Below are positions 49,127-62,201 of a stretch of 64,000 bases of DNA, in pieces. Source of the stretch: Patellifolia procumbens (taxonomy: Eukaryota; Streptophyta; Magnoliopsida; Caryophyllales; Amaranthaceae); contig CANSGD010001040.1 in NCBI GenBank assembly GCA_947645195.1, forward strand, positions 4,234,226 through 4,298,225. The letters are read 5' to 3'. Position 1 is the stretch's first letter. Each line of letters starts with the position of its first letter. Both the position numbers and the translations under genes were made by a program. The notes under the pieces are model-generated. The model was not told the DNA's origin and ran no database searches. It saw nothing but the letters and a program-made list of their open reading frames with translations.

Positions 49127-51717
49127 TAATATAGTAATGATAGAACCATGCCAAAAGTGTTCAAACTAATTTGGGACAAACATAAAGGAAAGTGTTCAGC
49201 TCCTCCTAGGGGTCCCTTCTAAGTGATTGTTTCTCAACCTAATTGAAAGTTAATGGCACCAATTGTCGAAGTTTGTGGTCATGGTCCCATTATCTCTCCA
49301 TGGTTCATAGCCTATAGGTCTCACACTAGCCTCGACCAAACCCTTGCATGTTCATGTCCTCTTAAGGATCTCGTCTTTGGAGTGATTGTTTCTCCACCAA
49401 ATTGAACGTTAATGGTACCAATTTCTATAAAAACGTGCCAAAATTACCAAGTTCCAAAAGTGAATAAGAGTATATGCCTTGTAAATGAAAAATGGATTTG
49501 CTCCCAAAATGCACTTCTCCTTGCCCAAAGGAGCCCAAATCCTTTGATTGGCATGATGTGAAGGCGAAAGGCCCACACTTTTTGAATTTTTTTTTAATGG
49601 TAGAGTAGGACATAAAGTTGTGGGTTGGCCCCTAAGTCCACCATCAGGACCACTGCTCGTTGTACCATTATTTTCATGGTGGAGGAGCAATACCCATTAC
49701 CGTCCTTCATCTTCTCCGGTAAATACCCATTATGGTCACCTTTGTTGTCTTCCTAGAGAAGAGCATAAAATCCAAAAGTCCATTCTTTTAGAGCGCAACA
49801 ATTGACATCGGCTACGAGCATTGGGTTGCATGATGAAGGTGAAGTTGAGCTAAGTTGAAAGGTTACCGAAGGCTACAAGTACGATTCATGTTGGGTTGCA
49901 TGATGAAGGGTGTAGTTAGAGCTAAGCTGAAAAGGTTCGGATGGGTTATTAATTTATAGGTTGGACGAGCCCAAATCTCTTCATTTGGCCCAACCCGTGT
50001 TTATCCTTCACCTTTACGGGCAAGAGTAAGTCCATGGCAGGTCTAGGGTTCCCGCACTTAATAGTATGAGTTTGACTCTCCTTTAAACCTAAAATTTTCC
50101 TGTAGCTATAAAAGTGTTCTTTATGGTGAGCTCACCACCACTCATGGAGGCTTTATATAATAGTGGACCAAAATGGGGCAGCAGCTAACACTCCTTATTT
50201 CCTTCCACACGTGTCACTCCAGGTTCAAATTGAAACAGGCCCGCTCTGGCTGTTTTCTCCGCTAATTCGATATTTTTCCTTAGTATCCTACCATCGAGAT
50301 TCTCGACATGGACTACTAGTTTAGTGTTTAATCTCTATGGCTTGCGACTTTGTAATAGCCCTCCTACCAAGGAAGAAATGCCTCCTACTTTAGCCTAGCC
50401 CTAGGCCCCAAAATATGTGTAGTGATAAGCAGAAAGATGTCCCCCTAGTAACGATAGTCTAAGCATTTGCTCCAACGTCAAGGCCTAGCTAGTGAGGTAT
50501 ATACCCAAAGAAGGCAAAACCTCCCATTATACAGACTTAGCTCTCCCAAGGTTGCGGTCTCAGGACCAAACTTTATCCCTCTTGAGTTGCTCAATCAATG
50601 AAGCGAGTAAATGCAAACCTCCCATTATACAAGTCCAAAAAAAGCATCCTAAAATTCCTAATACCACATCGGAAGCAATTGTTCTTGGAGATTGTCAAAA
50701 AGTAAGGTTCATTTATGTAACTTCATGTAGTGGTTTGTGTTTGGCACCTTTTTTCGTAAAATGATCCGAATGGTTTTGCAGAAGGAAATTGTCAGGGCCA
50801 CAAAATCTAAATGTCTGAGGAAAGTGTTGTCCTACCTTTTCAGTTTCCGAAATGTTCTTGTAATGTTGAAAGGCACTAATCAACCAATTTCCATGCTTCA
50901 TCAGTTCCAAAGCTAGTTAAGGCATTCATGTAAGGAGCTACTTAGGAGAAACTCAAGACTTCTAACAATCTCAAGACTGGAGGCTTTACAAAGAATTGTC
51001 TCCTCAAGTGTGAGTTCTTAAAGGCGAGCAGAAATTTAATGGTGGCTCTCTCTTTATTTGGTGGTTTCTGAGCTATTTGGCTAAAAGGAAGACAGGATCT
51101 TCAAAACTGGATCTCCAGTTACGTATCCACGATTGTTTACTTTTAAATTCTCTTTGGCCTCACGCTTATGTCAATACCCATGGTTTGAACCTTTTTGATA
51201 TAAGTCATATTTGAAGTTTTCCCACTTTGTTATAAGTGGACATCCTCCTCAATTTATTTTCTTTTGTATTCTGTCACAAATTTATTCCATATCTAGAAAA
51301 AACAAACAATAACGATATATAGTAGTTATGTACTTAAGTTTTCAACTAGTGGGCCCTGTGCTTATGTTTAAGCTAGTTGCTGGTGACTCTAATTCTTTAC
51401 CCATCACCTATTATTCCTACTCTCTTCCGGATGATATAAGACTACCAGATAATCACCAACTCGCATTGGTAACAAAAATTATTACCAAACACAGGATGCT
51501 ATATACTGTATACATAGGTCTCAAATAAAAATTCCCAGCATTGTGACATCAAGCTCTCGAAGTATGCAGGATTGCAGGTGACAAACATGGACAGGGACGT
51601 AAAAACACAAATCAAAGCATTAAAGAGGCATAAAAAAGGTGACATAGACAGCTTCGAGGGTTCAGGCACTACATAAGTTTAGACAGAAATCACACAACTA
51701 TAAAGCAAAATGCATAC
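49127..51717. other. MINDY-like intron 5: repeats, no host exon
   Basis: Holds two local duplications: 'gtgattgtttctc.acc' plus 'aattgaa.gttaatgg' (49218 and 49382), and 'ttgggttgcatgatgaagg' (49822 and 49891). The diverged second copy of the 47.4-kb repeat is at 50340-50620. No gene is supported. Confidence 0.45.
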
Positions 51718-53339
51718 CAGTCCTCGAGAAAGCAATGCTGAGATAAGGAACAGCATTGCTCCCATACGACTTTCAAACACAGGAAGCATCATCTCAAGCC
51801 TCTGAATCGCATTGGCAGATGACGTATATGAAGTTACCCTTAGGGTTTTCTGCAAATCTAAAGCACACTCAATTGAAAAGCCTTCTAGGGCTTGTAGGAT
51901 GATCTGTGAAATAGAATAAGATTTTGTGCATAAGATCAGTAGAACAGAGAGAGGTAGCTCTTTTCCCCTTGCACCGACAATACACATAACAATATAAGAA
52001 CACACCTCATCCAGTGGTCCATCAATATTTCCTTCACCTTTATGGCTCAGTACATCAAGAGTTGCAACCACTGCCCTTTTATTACTTCCACAACGAAATA
52101 ATATCTCCGCCATACTTCTGACAAGCGCCCTGTAATTTTTAAAAGGTTGAGTGTGAATATTCTCTACAGATAGTGGATACTAACACTCCAAACTGATCAC
52201 ATACAGAAAGCATCAACATATCTCAGTCACACGATTCTGACGTATATTCTTAGAATATACCCTCTCCACTAAACAAAAGTCAAAATAACAAAACCACAAA
52301 ATAATCCAAAGAACAAGAATAGTCAAGTATGTTCCTCTCAGATGGTGCATTATCCTAATTTTTATACATTATTACTTATCCTAAAAAAACAACTGCAAAT
52401 AACACTATTTATTTATCATGAAAATTTTTGAGTCTAAGAGCCTCTAACTGTCACCTTTTCTAGTATCTTCTGAGAGTGAAGCAAAATTTTCTGGCGTAAC
52501 AGATTCACGTTTCCAACGCTGTGGGGTTCTTGAAGCATCATTACTTGACTCTTCTGGAACAAACAGAAGATATTTAAGGACGAACCCCTGCAAAATGCCC
52601 ATGGGAAGAAAATCATAAAGCCAAGACAGCCTTAACAGGAGCTCATATTTTCAAGATACAACACAACTTCTGTCCATGAAATGCTGCACACAGCTAAGAT
52701 ACTCAGCCATCAGAACAGAAGTCACTACTCAGATAGCAATCAAGGAATATCCCTTGTAGAAACAAGACGTAGGACATATACTACATAGTGACGTATTTGG
52801 AAGCTAAATAGAACATTTGAGAATCCTTAGGCTAAAGATTTAGTGCATGTACAATAGTTTCTCCCTATATGCATCTTGTACCCACCAGCCTAACCATAAT
52901 CAGAACTCTATATTTTATAAGCTTTTTAAAAAGGAAAACATCAGATATATGTTAAAAGAATGTGTAGTAAAGACAGCACATCCATTCAAGTCTTAGGTAA
53001 TGCAAACAAGATATCAATCAATCAGAAACCAACATCAAACTATAATTATGTCATCCCTAAAGGACAAGAATGAAAACACGGTCGTTTGCGAGTACAAGAA
53101 AAGAGTTATACCTTATGAGCAACTATCTCATGACTAGAATCTAGATGATGCTAGCTTAGTCACTGGTATGAAATGAAGTTGAAAGATTAGCTCTTAAAAA
53201 TCAAAATTCAAGATAAAATCAGTTTAGTACAGGAATCGCTCACAAAACTATACTAAGGGAGACTATTTGTTTAAGAGATTAGCTCTCAAAGACTCATAAT
53301 CAGTTTGATTAACTTGTCCTAGTTAAAGTCCCAAGTTTA

Positions 53340-53950
53340 GTCAAAAACTAAACCACACAGTTTTGTAGTGAAACAAAAGCTTCAGTTTTTAATCAATTCA
53401 AGTACAAAATGAAAGTTCTGAGTACAACTGCTTATATACATTGGCATATGTCATGTCTACGTCACCGTGGTAAACATACAGCCCTAAATACAAAGGGAAT
53501 ACAAGGGAAAATACGAAAATATAAAAGCCAGTACAAAAACAGTTCCAGCACAATTGCTCGGTTTACTGCCTTTCTTGCTATTGAACGTCCTCCTTTGATG
53601 CAGGAACCAATGGGGATTGAATATAGACATAACAAGGATTCCTAAACAGGCAGGAAAGCTCCCATTGGCTAACAGAAGACGGCTTCCCAATTGAGCAACC
53701 TGCAGCCCTGCACACCACCAATTCCAGCGGACAGCTGTCCACTTGTGTAAGTTATAACATTTCCCCCTCACGGAAGAGACCTTTATATGGGCTGACTTTT
53801 GGCGGGTGAGTACTTTAAAATGTCCTCTCAACTGAAGGGTTGAAAGGGCAAAACTATCTTCATTTTGACTTAAAGAATTAAGCACACAAGCCGGACTGTT
53901 TTCAGTACAAAAACTAGATAAATCAGTTTTCCTCCTAAGCATGTTCAAAA
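53340..53950 (-). mobile_element. LTR retrotransposon remnant in MINDY-like intron 2
   Basis: A minus-strand polypurine tract GAGGGGGAAA (53760-53770) is followed by TGTTATAACTTACACAAGTG, a plausible LTR start. ATATATAAGCAG near 53440 would be its TATA box. The opposite LTR end and a target duplication were not found. Confidence 0.5.
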
Positions 53951-53965
53951 GCTTTATTTAAGGAC

Positions 53966-54200
53966 TCCCTCCATTTTCCAAGTTCTACCCACTTTCCGTT
54001 TATATCCGTTTTTTTTAAGTTCTACCCCTTTTACTTCATTTGTTTAGCTACTTTTTCCCTCATTTATCCTCCAATACCCCCATATTATGGGACCCATTTC
54101 TTCTTTTTGTCTTCAAAAGTAACTAAAAATCACTTATGGGGTGGCTCCCTTTTCCTATTCTCCTTGGTTTGTGGAGCTATAGTAAATGGCTAGGACTTAA
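53966..54200. mobile_element. Partial Stowaway-like MITE
   Basis: Begins CTCCCTCCATTTTCCAAG with the repeated 'aagttctaccc' typical of these elements. The right terminal repeat is absent or unrecognisable. Confidence 0.45.
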
Positions 54201-57200
54201 GAAAGCAGAGGTTATATGAATGCTAATTAGGTATGATTATCACTAAATAATACTAAATAAATCTCCATAGCGAATTCATCCCTTCTACTTGGAGGATTAA
54301 TCCAAGTCATCAGTTGGAAGAGACGTTCCATTTTGATGCAAAACTGAAAGCTCCAACTAATCCAAGGACCATGTAAACTTCTCTTATATTGGTTCGAATT
54401 TGTAGTCAAGAGAATATCTTGATTTTGATCTAGTTTTGCATCAGGTACTGTTCATTCGCATTCTGATATGTTTCCAGCACCACATGAAAGAATCCTTAAG
54501 TAATTGCCTGACGTATAAATAATGCTCTCTGTACTGCCACTCTTGAGGAAATTATGACGCATAATGGCGACTCGCTTGACCTTATAAAAAAAACATCTTG
54601 TTGACAACGACATTAAGTAGTAGTCTCACTACAAAGAAGCATGACCAACTTTGGGATTTCTTTACCGTCACAGGCCAGCTGATGCCATTAGCAAGATGAC
54701 GCTGTTAGGCAAATACCTCTCATACACTAAACTTCACAAAAAAACCATAGTACTCAACAGAATTTTGAAGGTCATGGCTTCAGAAGCAGCTTATTGATTT
54801 CGAAGAGAAAGTAAAGCACTTCAGCAGAATGGAAACTTTAGCAATGGTCAATGTGATCAAAGCACAGATCTTCACTTGGGGCATATTGTGAAGATCTTCA
54901 ATCAACATCATCGCATTTACTCTTTGTTAGAGGATGAACCAATTCACCATCTTAGTAAAAGAAATTAGATAGCCACAGTTCTGATTGAAGTCCAGAAAAA
55001 ATAAAAATTTGAATGTAGCATCCAATAGATCTACCATGCAGTGCCAGAAATTCTTACGCATTTTCTTGCAATATCCCCTCCTCGACAACCCTCTAACAAT
55101 TTACTTACTAATAGATCCACCAATGTTTTAAAGGATAAAAGAATCTCAAGCGCAACAGTTAGTTGGCAAATAAACGATCTCCTAAAACTAAAATTCATTC
55201 CCCATAAAAAGTAGTATAGTAATTTTTTGATATGTAAATTGTAATACACATGTCAGCCCAAAGAATCTAGCTCTTGACCAGGACACAAAATAAAGCTACA
55301 CATATCATATCATAAGACACGTGTGGCTGTCGATATCATGCATAACATCAAAAGGACACCACAATAACATTTCCCTTGCAGTTTGATCTAAAGTCACTCT
55401 AACGGAAGATATGATTGTACTCCCCTTGTCTCAATGTAGCGTTGCCTGAAGATTTATGTTTACTTTCTAACGGCCAACTTATGGTTACTATTTAGTCAAA
55501 GTAGCCACACACACAGCATCCTACCAAGAACTAACTCGGTTCATGTGAGATAAGTGTCTCAGCTTGAGCTCTGAACTTGATAACATTAGTAACTAAGCCA
55601 AACTAGTCGTAATTGATGTAAAGCTCAATGAACTAACAAAATCATCCTATACATGAATCATGTTTAAACAGAAGACAGAAAAGTTATCTTAAAATTTGTC
55701 CACTAATTATTTAATATCGAGTTATTGACTCAGTTCAAGCCAGAATAGAAACTAGCTGGAGCTCTTAGCTAATCTGACAACTAAACGAGCTAAACCCGAC
55801 TAGTTAAAATTGATGAAGCTCAATGAATTGCCAAAATTATTTATACATGAATAAGAACACGTGCAATAAGATCGAGATACAAAGGGCTACTCTTGCCTAT
55901 ACATCATTCCAAAAACAAATTATATGTCGTCTTTCCAAGTTTCTACAACAAACTACGACAGCACAGAATTGTCCAAAAGGTTTATATCATATCATAGATT
56001 TTATCAACCATTTTTTCTTGTCGCAGAAATATTAAACACTAAGCTGGCGTTCAATATGAACCTATGGGGTCTTCAAGAAGAGAAAGGCAGTCAAGTACTC
56101 TCTTTCACTTACATGATTTTTAATTGCTGTTTCGTTGATCATTCCCCTTTCTCCATTTCTCTGTTCGTGTTTACCCCATAGCCCTCCATCATAACACACC
56201 CCCCTCCCCACCCCACCCCCACCCCCACCCCCCAAAAAAAACGGTTTAAGAATTTCCCCAAACTCATCTATAAGTCGACCATCCTTGACTAGCACCATAT
56301 ATAACCACCACCATAACCATTAATAGCTATCACCCCTGACCACCGATAGGCACCACACCAGCGGGTCCAGCCCCCAGGCCCCCCACGGCCCCACCACGTC
56401 CCAACCTTACCCATTGTCCCTTCTCATGCCGACTTCAGTCACCAGCCACCAACCTCCAGCAGTCCCTGCCACCCATACCACCCACAAGAACCACTAACCT
56501 CCAGCAATACCTCAGACGACCACCCACTTAGAGCCAATCAGGCAACCACTGCTGATGCGCCCCACCACCTGCCACATATAGACCGCCTATAAACCAGGAA
56601 TGTCAAGCCTGCCGCCGTCCTAACACCAGAGTAAATTAACACCAAGCAACCAACACCCCGCTAGAGTCACCATGCACCTACCACCATAACCTAAAGTCTC
56701 GTAGTAAGAGAGGTAGAGTCGTGGAGCAAACCTGCAGTGGTCGTCTCACATTGCGCTGGTTGGTGTGACGGTGTGACAAGTGGGGTGCGCCAGTGGAGTG
56801 GCTGATGCGGTGATTGGGGAAGAGAGATAGGAGGAGTAAAAACCCATGAATGGTAGTTTTGGTGATTGAGGGAGAATAGAAGGGCATACAACCCTTTCTC
56901 TTCCCAACCAGACAAATTTTGGGTTAGTGGGGATTTTATTCCTTTCTTTTCTCTTTTTTCATTCATTTTCTTCTCCTATGCCATAAACCAATCACCCCCC
57001 TACTGATCCATCATTTCGTCTATGCATGGATACCTTACAACAGTAATTACATATGGTCTTATGCAGAAATCTCTTCTCAAAAGATCCATAATGAAGTAGA
57101 TTAGTAATGATGGTTTATAGAGTGAAGCTTCCTGTGCTGTCTAATTTCAAAGCGCATCCTTTTAGGTAATTCATTCAAGATATAGTGAAACAAGACAAGG

Positions 57201-57495
57201 GTTACATGTGACAATGGCCCAATAATATTAAAGCTACTTGATTTTGAGTTTCATTTTCCAATTGACGCTACTGTGATCCTTATATCGATTGAAAACTTTA
57301 AGAAAAAATTTGGTTTTATAAGTTTCAGAATTACAGCATCTGGATATAATATTTGTTTAGTCTAATTATGCAGAATTGACATAAAAGCATTTATAACAGA
57401 TCACATAGAACCATAAAAGAAGCAAGAAACTAAGTGTCAAGACTCAAGACACTTAGAGCCTATTATAGCAATGAGCAACAGAAATCAACTCATAC
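54201..57495. other. MINDY-like intron 2, right part, with C-rich low-complexity DNA
   Basis: No exon found. 56195-56240 is a run of CCCCA/CCACC. 56300-56660 is rich in CCACC/CCAGC on the plus strand. 55590-55760 and 55760-55860 contain a diverged direct repeat ('aactaa..caaaatcat..tatacatgaat'). Confidence 0.45.
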
Positions 57496-57573
57496 TTGTA
57501 GGGTTGCTGTACACCGCATGGACCTCCTTCATGCTGCACCAGGCCCATTGAAGTTTCTGGATCAGGGCTAAAC

Positions 57574-58875
57574 CTACAATAAGAATTCCTATAAATACAG
57601 CTGACATAAGGAGCATCAACAACAAATCTTTTATACTATCATCCTTTCCAGAATATAGCAACCAAAGATAAACAAACCCAGAAGACGGTAGCAGCATAAG
57701 TATAAAGACAGCATTACTAGAAACCACAACAAAAAGGTTACTGTATTAAGCAAGATTTAGTTTTAAAGAACCAGGCAAGAACAATAATACTTTAACCCAA
57801 TGGTGCGTTAATGGGAGGTAAAACGTAACAAAAAATACTTCAGTAACTAAAATACATCGTCTCTTATAGTACTAGTTGAATACCGCACAAATGTGGAAGG
57901 TAAAATGTAAGCAACCTCAATCGTCAGTTCATAATTATATAAAAGGATTATCCTAAATCCTAATCTTCTATGTTACTTAGGACCTGGACTCTTCAAAGGG
58001 TGTCGGATACGTTAGAGATCTATAGATCCAAAACTTGAGTTTTGAAATTGTGTGACACGAAATACGGTTAAACGAGTGACTTGACCTGTTTTTTAGACGT
58101 TGATACTATACGTCTTAGGTGTCTAGAAAGAATGTTTTCGAGTAATTATAAACCACATTCAAGAGAGGAAGCACATGTATGGTATTTTAGTAAATGGTTA
58201 ACGACACCTAACGCGTGCAACAGCCAACGCAATACAAAAATATAAATAAAATGTTCAGCAACATATCATACTATTTTTATGAATTCCCACTTCAATTCGC
58301 ACTCCAATCCCATCTTCCCATACTCAAACTCCTGCTCCCACATACCAAATGCCCCACTAGACCGAGTTGTTATTTTCTACCTCAAACTGGCATACTAATT
58401 CACTGAAAAAGGACAATTTACGGAGGCATTGATTATAGTAACTATAAAGTAGTCCACAAGCAGAAATTTGAGCAGAAACCATGCTCTTCATTCTTCAACA
58501 TGCCTTAACACCACCCAAAAAAGACAATTACTTTTGCCTCCCATGTCAAAAGGCAATTTCTCACATGCAAAGCTCGAATACTACATAATTCAAATCAACA
58601 AAAGACAGATCAATTACTTTACCATGAGTTGCGACATCAAGATTATACTAAACTACGATCTTCTGTCATATAAAATCTCCCTAAATTTCTTTTCGGCGAG
58701 ATAGCTAGGTTGCAAGACATATCCAAATTACTTTCAAATGAGTAGCTATATGCCGCAAACATTTTTATGAATTGAAAACTTCACAAAAGCATAATTGCAT
58801 TTCACAGCTCAACAACACAAGCTCGAAAACTCGTAAATTCTAAGCAAGAGAGAGTAGCAATTAACAGAGAAATAC
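57574..58875. other. MINDY-like intron 1, nothing recognised
   Basis: 1.3 kb of AT-rich intron between the N-terminal exon and the catalytic-cysteine exon. No clear element ends. Confidence 0.5.
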
Positions 58876-59097
58876 CTAATACCCTGATTAGTCCACTGAG
58901 CAAGAACTTCCTTAGTAACAATTTCACCAAAAACCATAGAAAAACAGCTCATTCGCCTCCTCCACTGACAACTCCTCTCCTAAATTCTCTCTCTTCTTCA
59001 CCTCACTCTCACCACCGTCCCTGCTCGCACTCGTGATAGGCGATCGGTTTACGGACACGGTCGTCGACATCATTCGCTTCTCGGCAGCGGCAGCCAT

Positions 59098-59956
59098 AAG
59101 TCACGTTGAAGGCGACGAGTTTTCAGCTCCGGCGACTCCTCCCTCCTCAGACGAAGCGCCTTCAATGGCGATTGTAGTATTAGAATCTCTAGGTTTACTT
59201 CTTTTAGGTCTGGTGGAGAGGTGGTTGGTTGCATACTCATCCTCAATGCCATCTGCAACTCCTCCTCATCTTGATCCCCCAGTATTATTCTTCACTTCCT
59301 TTGATAAAGTATCAGATCCAGATCAAATTGATTGATTGATTGATTTTTTTGGAGGAGTTGAAATGTATTCCATTCAAATGTTTGGAATTGAATTGAGTGA
59401 TTCGGAATCTGGTAGAAAAGGAATGAAATTTACTCTTCCTTAATTAATCAATTGAGGAAATTCCTGAAATGGAAACGTATAATATGAATCTCAATTTTTA
59501 GAAATAAATTACGAGTTTTTTTTGTTGGTTGCGAAAATGATACAAAGTTTGTTGTGAGAAGGAGAGAGTGTGGGAGGGGGATTTGTGTATTTCCGACCAC
59601 CCGATCGCCGGCAGGGTGGGGTTTAGCGCTTATCACAAACGGCCTCATGTTGTACGACACTGCCAAAGGTTTTTCTTTTTCTTTTTGGTTGATTGATTGA
59701 TTAATAGTTTGTCCATACTCTGAGACATTGAGATATGACATGAGCCGGAAGTTTAAAATGACGATTTTGTAGCTGAATCACTGTTCGCTTCGTTATCTTC
59801 TTTTGCATTTATTTCAAAACGGCAAGTGTGAATATTAGAAAAAGTGGTCTCAATTTTCTATCAGTCTTTAAAGTAAACAAGTTATAAGATACTAATTTCT
59901 GATTCGGATAATGTCCGAGTTGGGTTTTATTTGATTATAATTTTCGTTATATTTAA
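59098..59956 (-). promoter_or_regulatory. Upstream region of the MINDY-like gene
   Basis: Sequence ahead of the proposed start (59097). 'gattgattgattga' occurs at 59328 and 59687. No convincing TATA box. Frames at 59033 (+) and 59070 (-) are other-frame readings over exon 1 and the leader. Confidence 0.35.
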
Positions 59957-61203
59957 GCCCTTGTTTGGTATTAGTGGAAATGGAATGGAATGGAAACCTT
60001 TAAAAAGTGAAAAGGAAATGATAAGTGTTATTGTTATTGATTGTTTGGTATTGAAGGAAATATAAACATAAATTGAAATAACTACTTCCAACTTTGAGAT
60101 CCCCACCATTTCTCTCTCCTCCTTCTCTTTATTTCACTACTTGGTAAACCCTGAAACACAAACGATTTCTGCATCCATCTTCTTCTTCTTAATTAATCAA
60201 ACTTTAAATCTCCCCTTTTTCTTGAAAAAAGCCAAAAGAAAATTTCTTGTAAATATACAAATATCAAATAAGGAGGAAAATGGAGCAGAATTTGAGAGAT
60301 AATTTCAAACTATCTATCCATGGATGGGGTGTGACTAAAGAATAATTTCTACAAACTTATTGAATTTTTCTACTAAAAACGAATGGAGGAAGAAAAGTAA
60401 AAGTCTATCAAGTGAAGAAAATAAAATAACGAAAATGGAGGAAAATAAAATCTTTTTTGCGAGGAATTAAAAAAATCAGTTTTATGCAATTGATTGACAA
60501 GAAAATTTGCAAATGAACTCAAAATTTCAAATTTGAGATGCTAAAGTTTAATTAAATTAGAAAAATTGAAAGTGAGTGGCAGTTTATGCTATAAGTTACA
60601 GAAGAATATTTCCGAGTTTGAAAAGAAAAATTTCTAAAGAAAAACTGAATCAAATTTCAAGTAGAATTTTTTTTAAATACACCATGGATCTTAACTGTCT
60701 GTAGCTATCTTACTTGTTGAACACATGCATTGAAGGGCTGCCTAGTACATATCAGATAGGTGGGAGAAGTGAGCACATATCAAACTATTTTTTTAAAAAA
60801 TGTAGTACACTTATATATTTATATTTTTTCACGTAATATGACCAACACTTATATATAGTTTGGAGTAGTATAGTTTCTGAAAATTATAGTACAAGAAAAA
60901 AATTGTAGTATATTTTTTTAAAATGTAGTACAGACTTATCTGATGAATGTTACTATTCACATCTATCAGATAGGTCTTTGGCTTTTCCCCATGCATTGAA
61001 GGAGAATGAAGGCTGTAGTTGAGAAGAATTGCAAAGCTTCGGTAACGTAACTGTTACCCGCTGGTACTTGAGCAGTAACAAAACAGGGTATGGGTTTCCA
61101 TTAAGAAACAGATTTTGTTAACCCATCACTATTACAACGCAAAGTAACGGATTAGGTTACTTATTACATTACCAGCCCTCAAATGGGCATACCAAACAAG
61201 GGC
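59957..61203. mobile_element. PIF/Harbinger-type non-autonomous element, TSD TAA
   Basis: Perfect 14-bp ends GCCCTTGTTTGGTA and TACCAAACAAGGGC, flanked by TAA (59954-59956 and 61204-61206). 1,247 bp with no transposase. A smaller insertion is nested at 60737-60989. Confidence 0.82.
60737..60989. mobile_element. Insertion flanked by 13-bp direct repeats
   Basis: 'catgcattgaagg' at 60724-60736 and 60990-61002 brackets 253 bp. 'atcagatagg' occurs near both ends (60750 and 60968), with 'aatgtagtaca' repeated inside. The superfamily is unclear. Confidence 0.5.
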
Positions 61204-61206
61204 TAA

Positions 61207-62201
61207 ATTTCAGTATTAGACACTTTAATATTAACAAAATATTATGAAATAATTAATAAATTAATAAATATTATATTTCGGTAGTTGTACACATATAATT
61301 CTAATCAAACTAACATCGAAATTATTTAATTTTTAAAGGATTCTTAATTTCTTATATTAAGAGATAATAATAATTTTCTTTATCTCTAACTAAAATTACT
61401 TTCTTTTATAGTTATAGTAGTGTCCTTCTAAAAATAATCATTATATGCTTGGTGGTTTGAAAAATAAAATAACTTGAAGTTAAAGTTGTCTAATACCAAA
61501 TGTTAATTTGGTAAGTTAACTCTCAAAATAAAATGAAAAAAACAACAAACATATTTCCTCTAGACTTTTTTATTGATATTGGCGACATTATCGAGTCACA
61601 TAATTACTCTTTTCACTTTCATTCCTCTTATGGGGGTATCCATTCACTTGAAGAACTTGTGTTACAATAATTATACTATGATTGATTATTCTCATCAGAT
61701 CAACATGGGTTGAGACGTTCAAATGAGAAATGAGCAAAAATATGCTTTGGGTGTACCATGCTCATAATACACACGAGCGTATAATAAAACTTTGTCTGAA
61801 ATGAGGTGTGTCTGAATGATTTCGAGCAATTTATATGAAGAAAAAAATCATGATTCATCTAGGTAAAAAATTGCTTCTCATCAATGGAGATTATTTAGTT
61901 TGAGATCATAATGCATAGTTTTCCTTTTGGATCTGATTTGCATACCAATTTCGAGATGTATAAATGCATATTCCCAACGTAAATTGCATGTTTAAATATA
62001 TTTACATTATTTTTTGTGGTTTTGTATTCCAGCAATAATCTGCATTGGTTTGATATTACATGTATCATCAAGATTCATTACGTTGCACCGTTTACTGAAA
62101 TTCTCTTATTGGGGACTATTTTTGAGTAGTACGTACTTGTGTCTCCTAGTTGATAGTTGACCAAATAGGAATATATTTTTTGAAAAAAGATGTAAGGTGT
62201 A
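61207..62201. other. AT-rich intergenic DNA
   Basis: No gene, RNA or element ends recognised. Confidence 0.5.

Larger units (their letters stand above)
38533..59097 (-). pseudogene. MINDY-3-like deubiquitinase gene, 7 recognised exons over 20.6 kb, apparent frameshifts
   Basis: Family role: MINDY enzymes are cysteine proteases that trim Lys48-linked ubiquitin. Exons: 58876-59097, 57496-57573, 52455-52587, 52006-52129, 51718-51903, 39445-39516, 38533-39348. Order of motifs: VTKEVLAQWTNQGI; catalytic QHEGGPCGV (Cys codon 57516-57518); GFVLKYLLF; ALVRSMAEILFRCG; RLEMMLPVFESRMG; PLVTAPFGHASQ|EIVNLLLCGQ; WPIWVVGSESHYTNLF (catalytic His); a degenerate EF-hand (AFDAQDQSGGGGFI); C-terminal DCIRTRWARANCNWTGDPP. 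Breaks: an extra base in a T-run of exon 1 (58940-58944), a missing base after GGPCGV in exon 2 (57508/57509), and a one-base phase mismatch from exon 3 to exon 4. Exons 4-7 are clean. Either a decaying gene or sequence errors. Intron 5 (12.2 kb) holds a copia element. Confidence 0.78.

Noticed and set aside
59033..59335. 100-codon plus-strand frame at the start of the MINDY-like gene
   Set aside because: It is antisense to exon 1 and its leader, which read as the expected protein on the minus strand.
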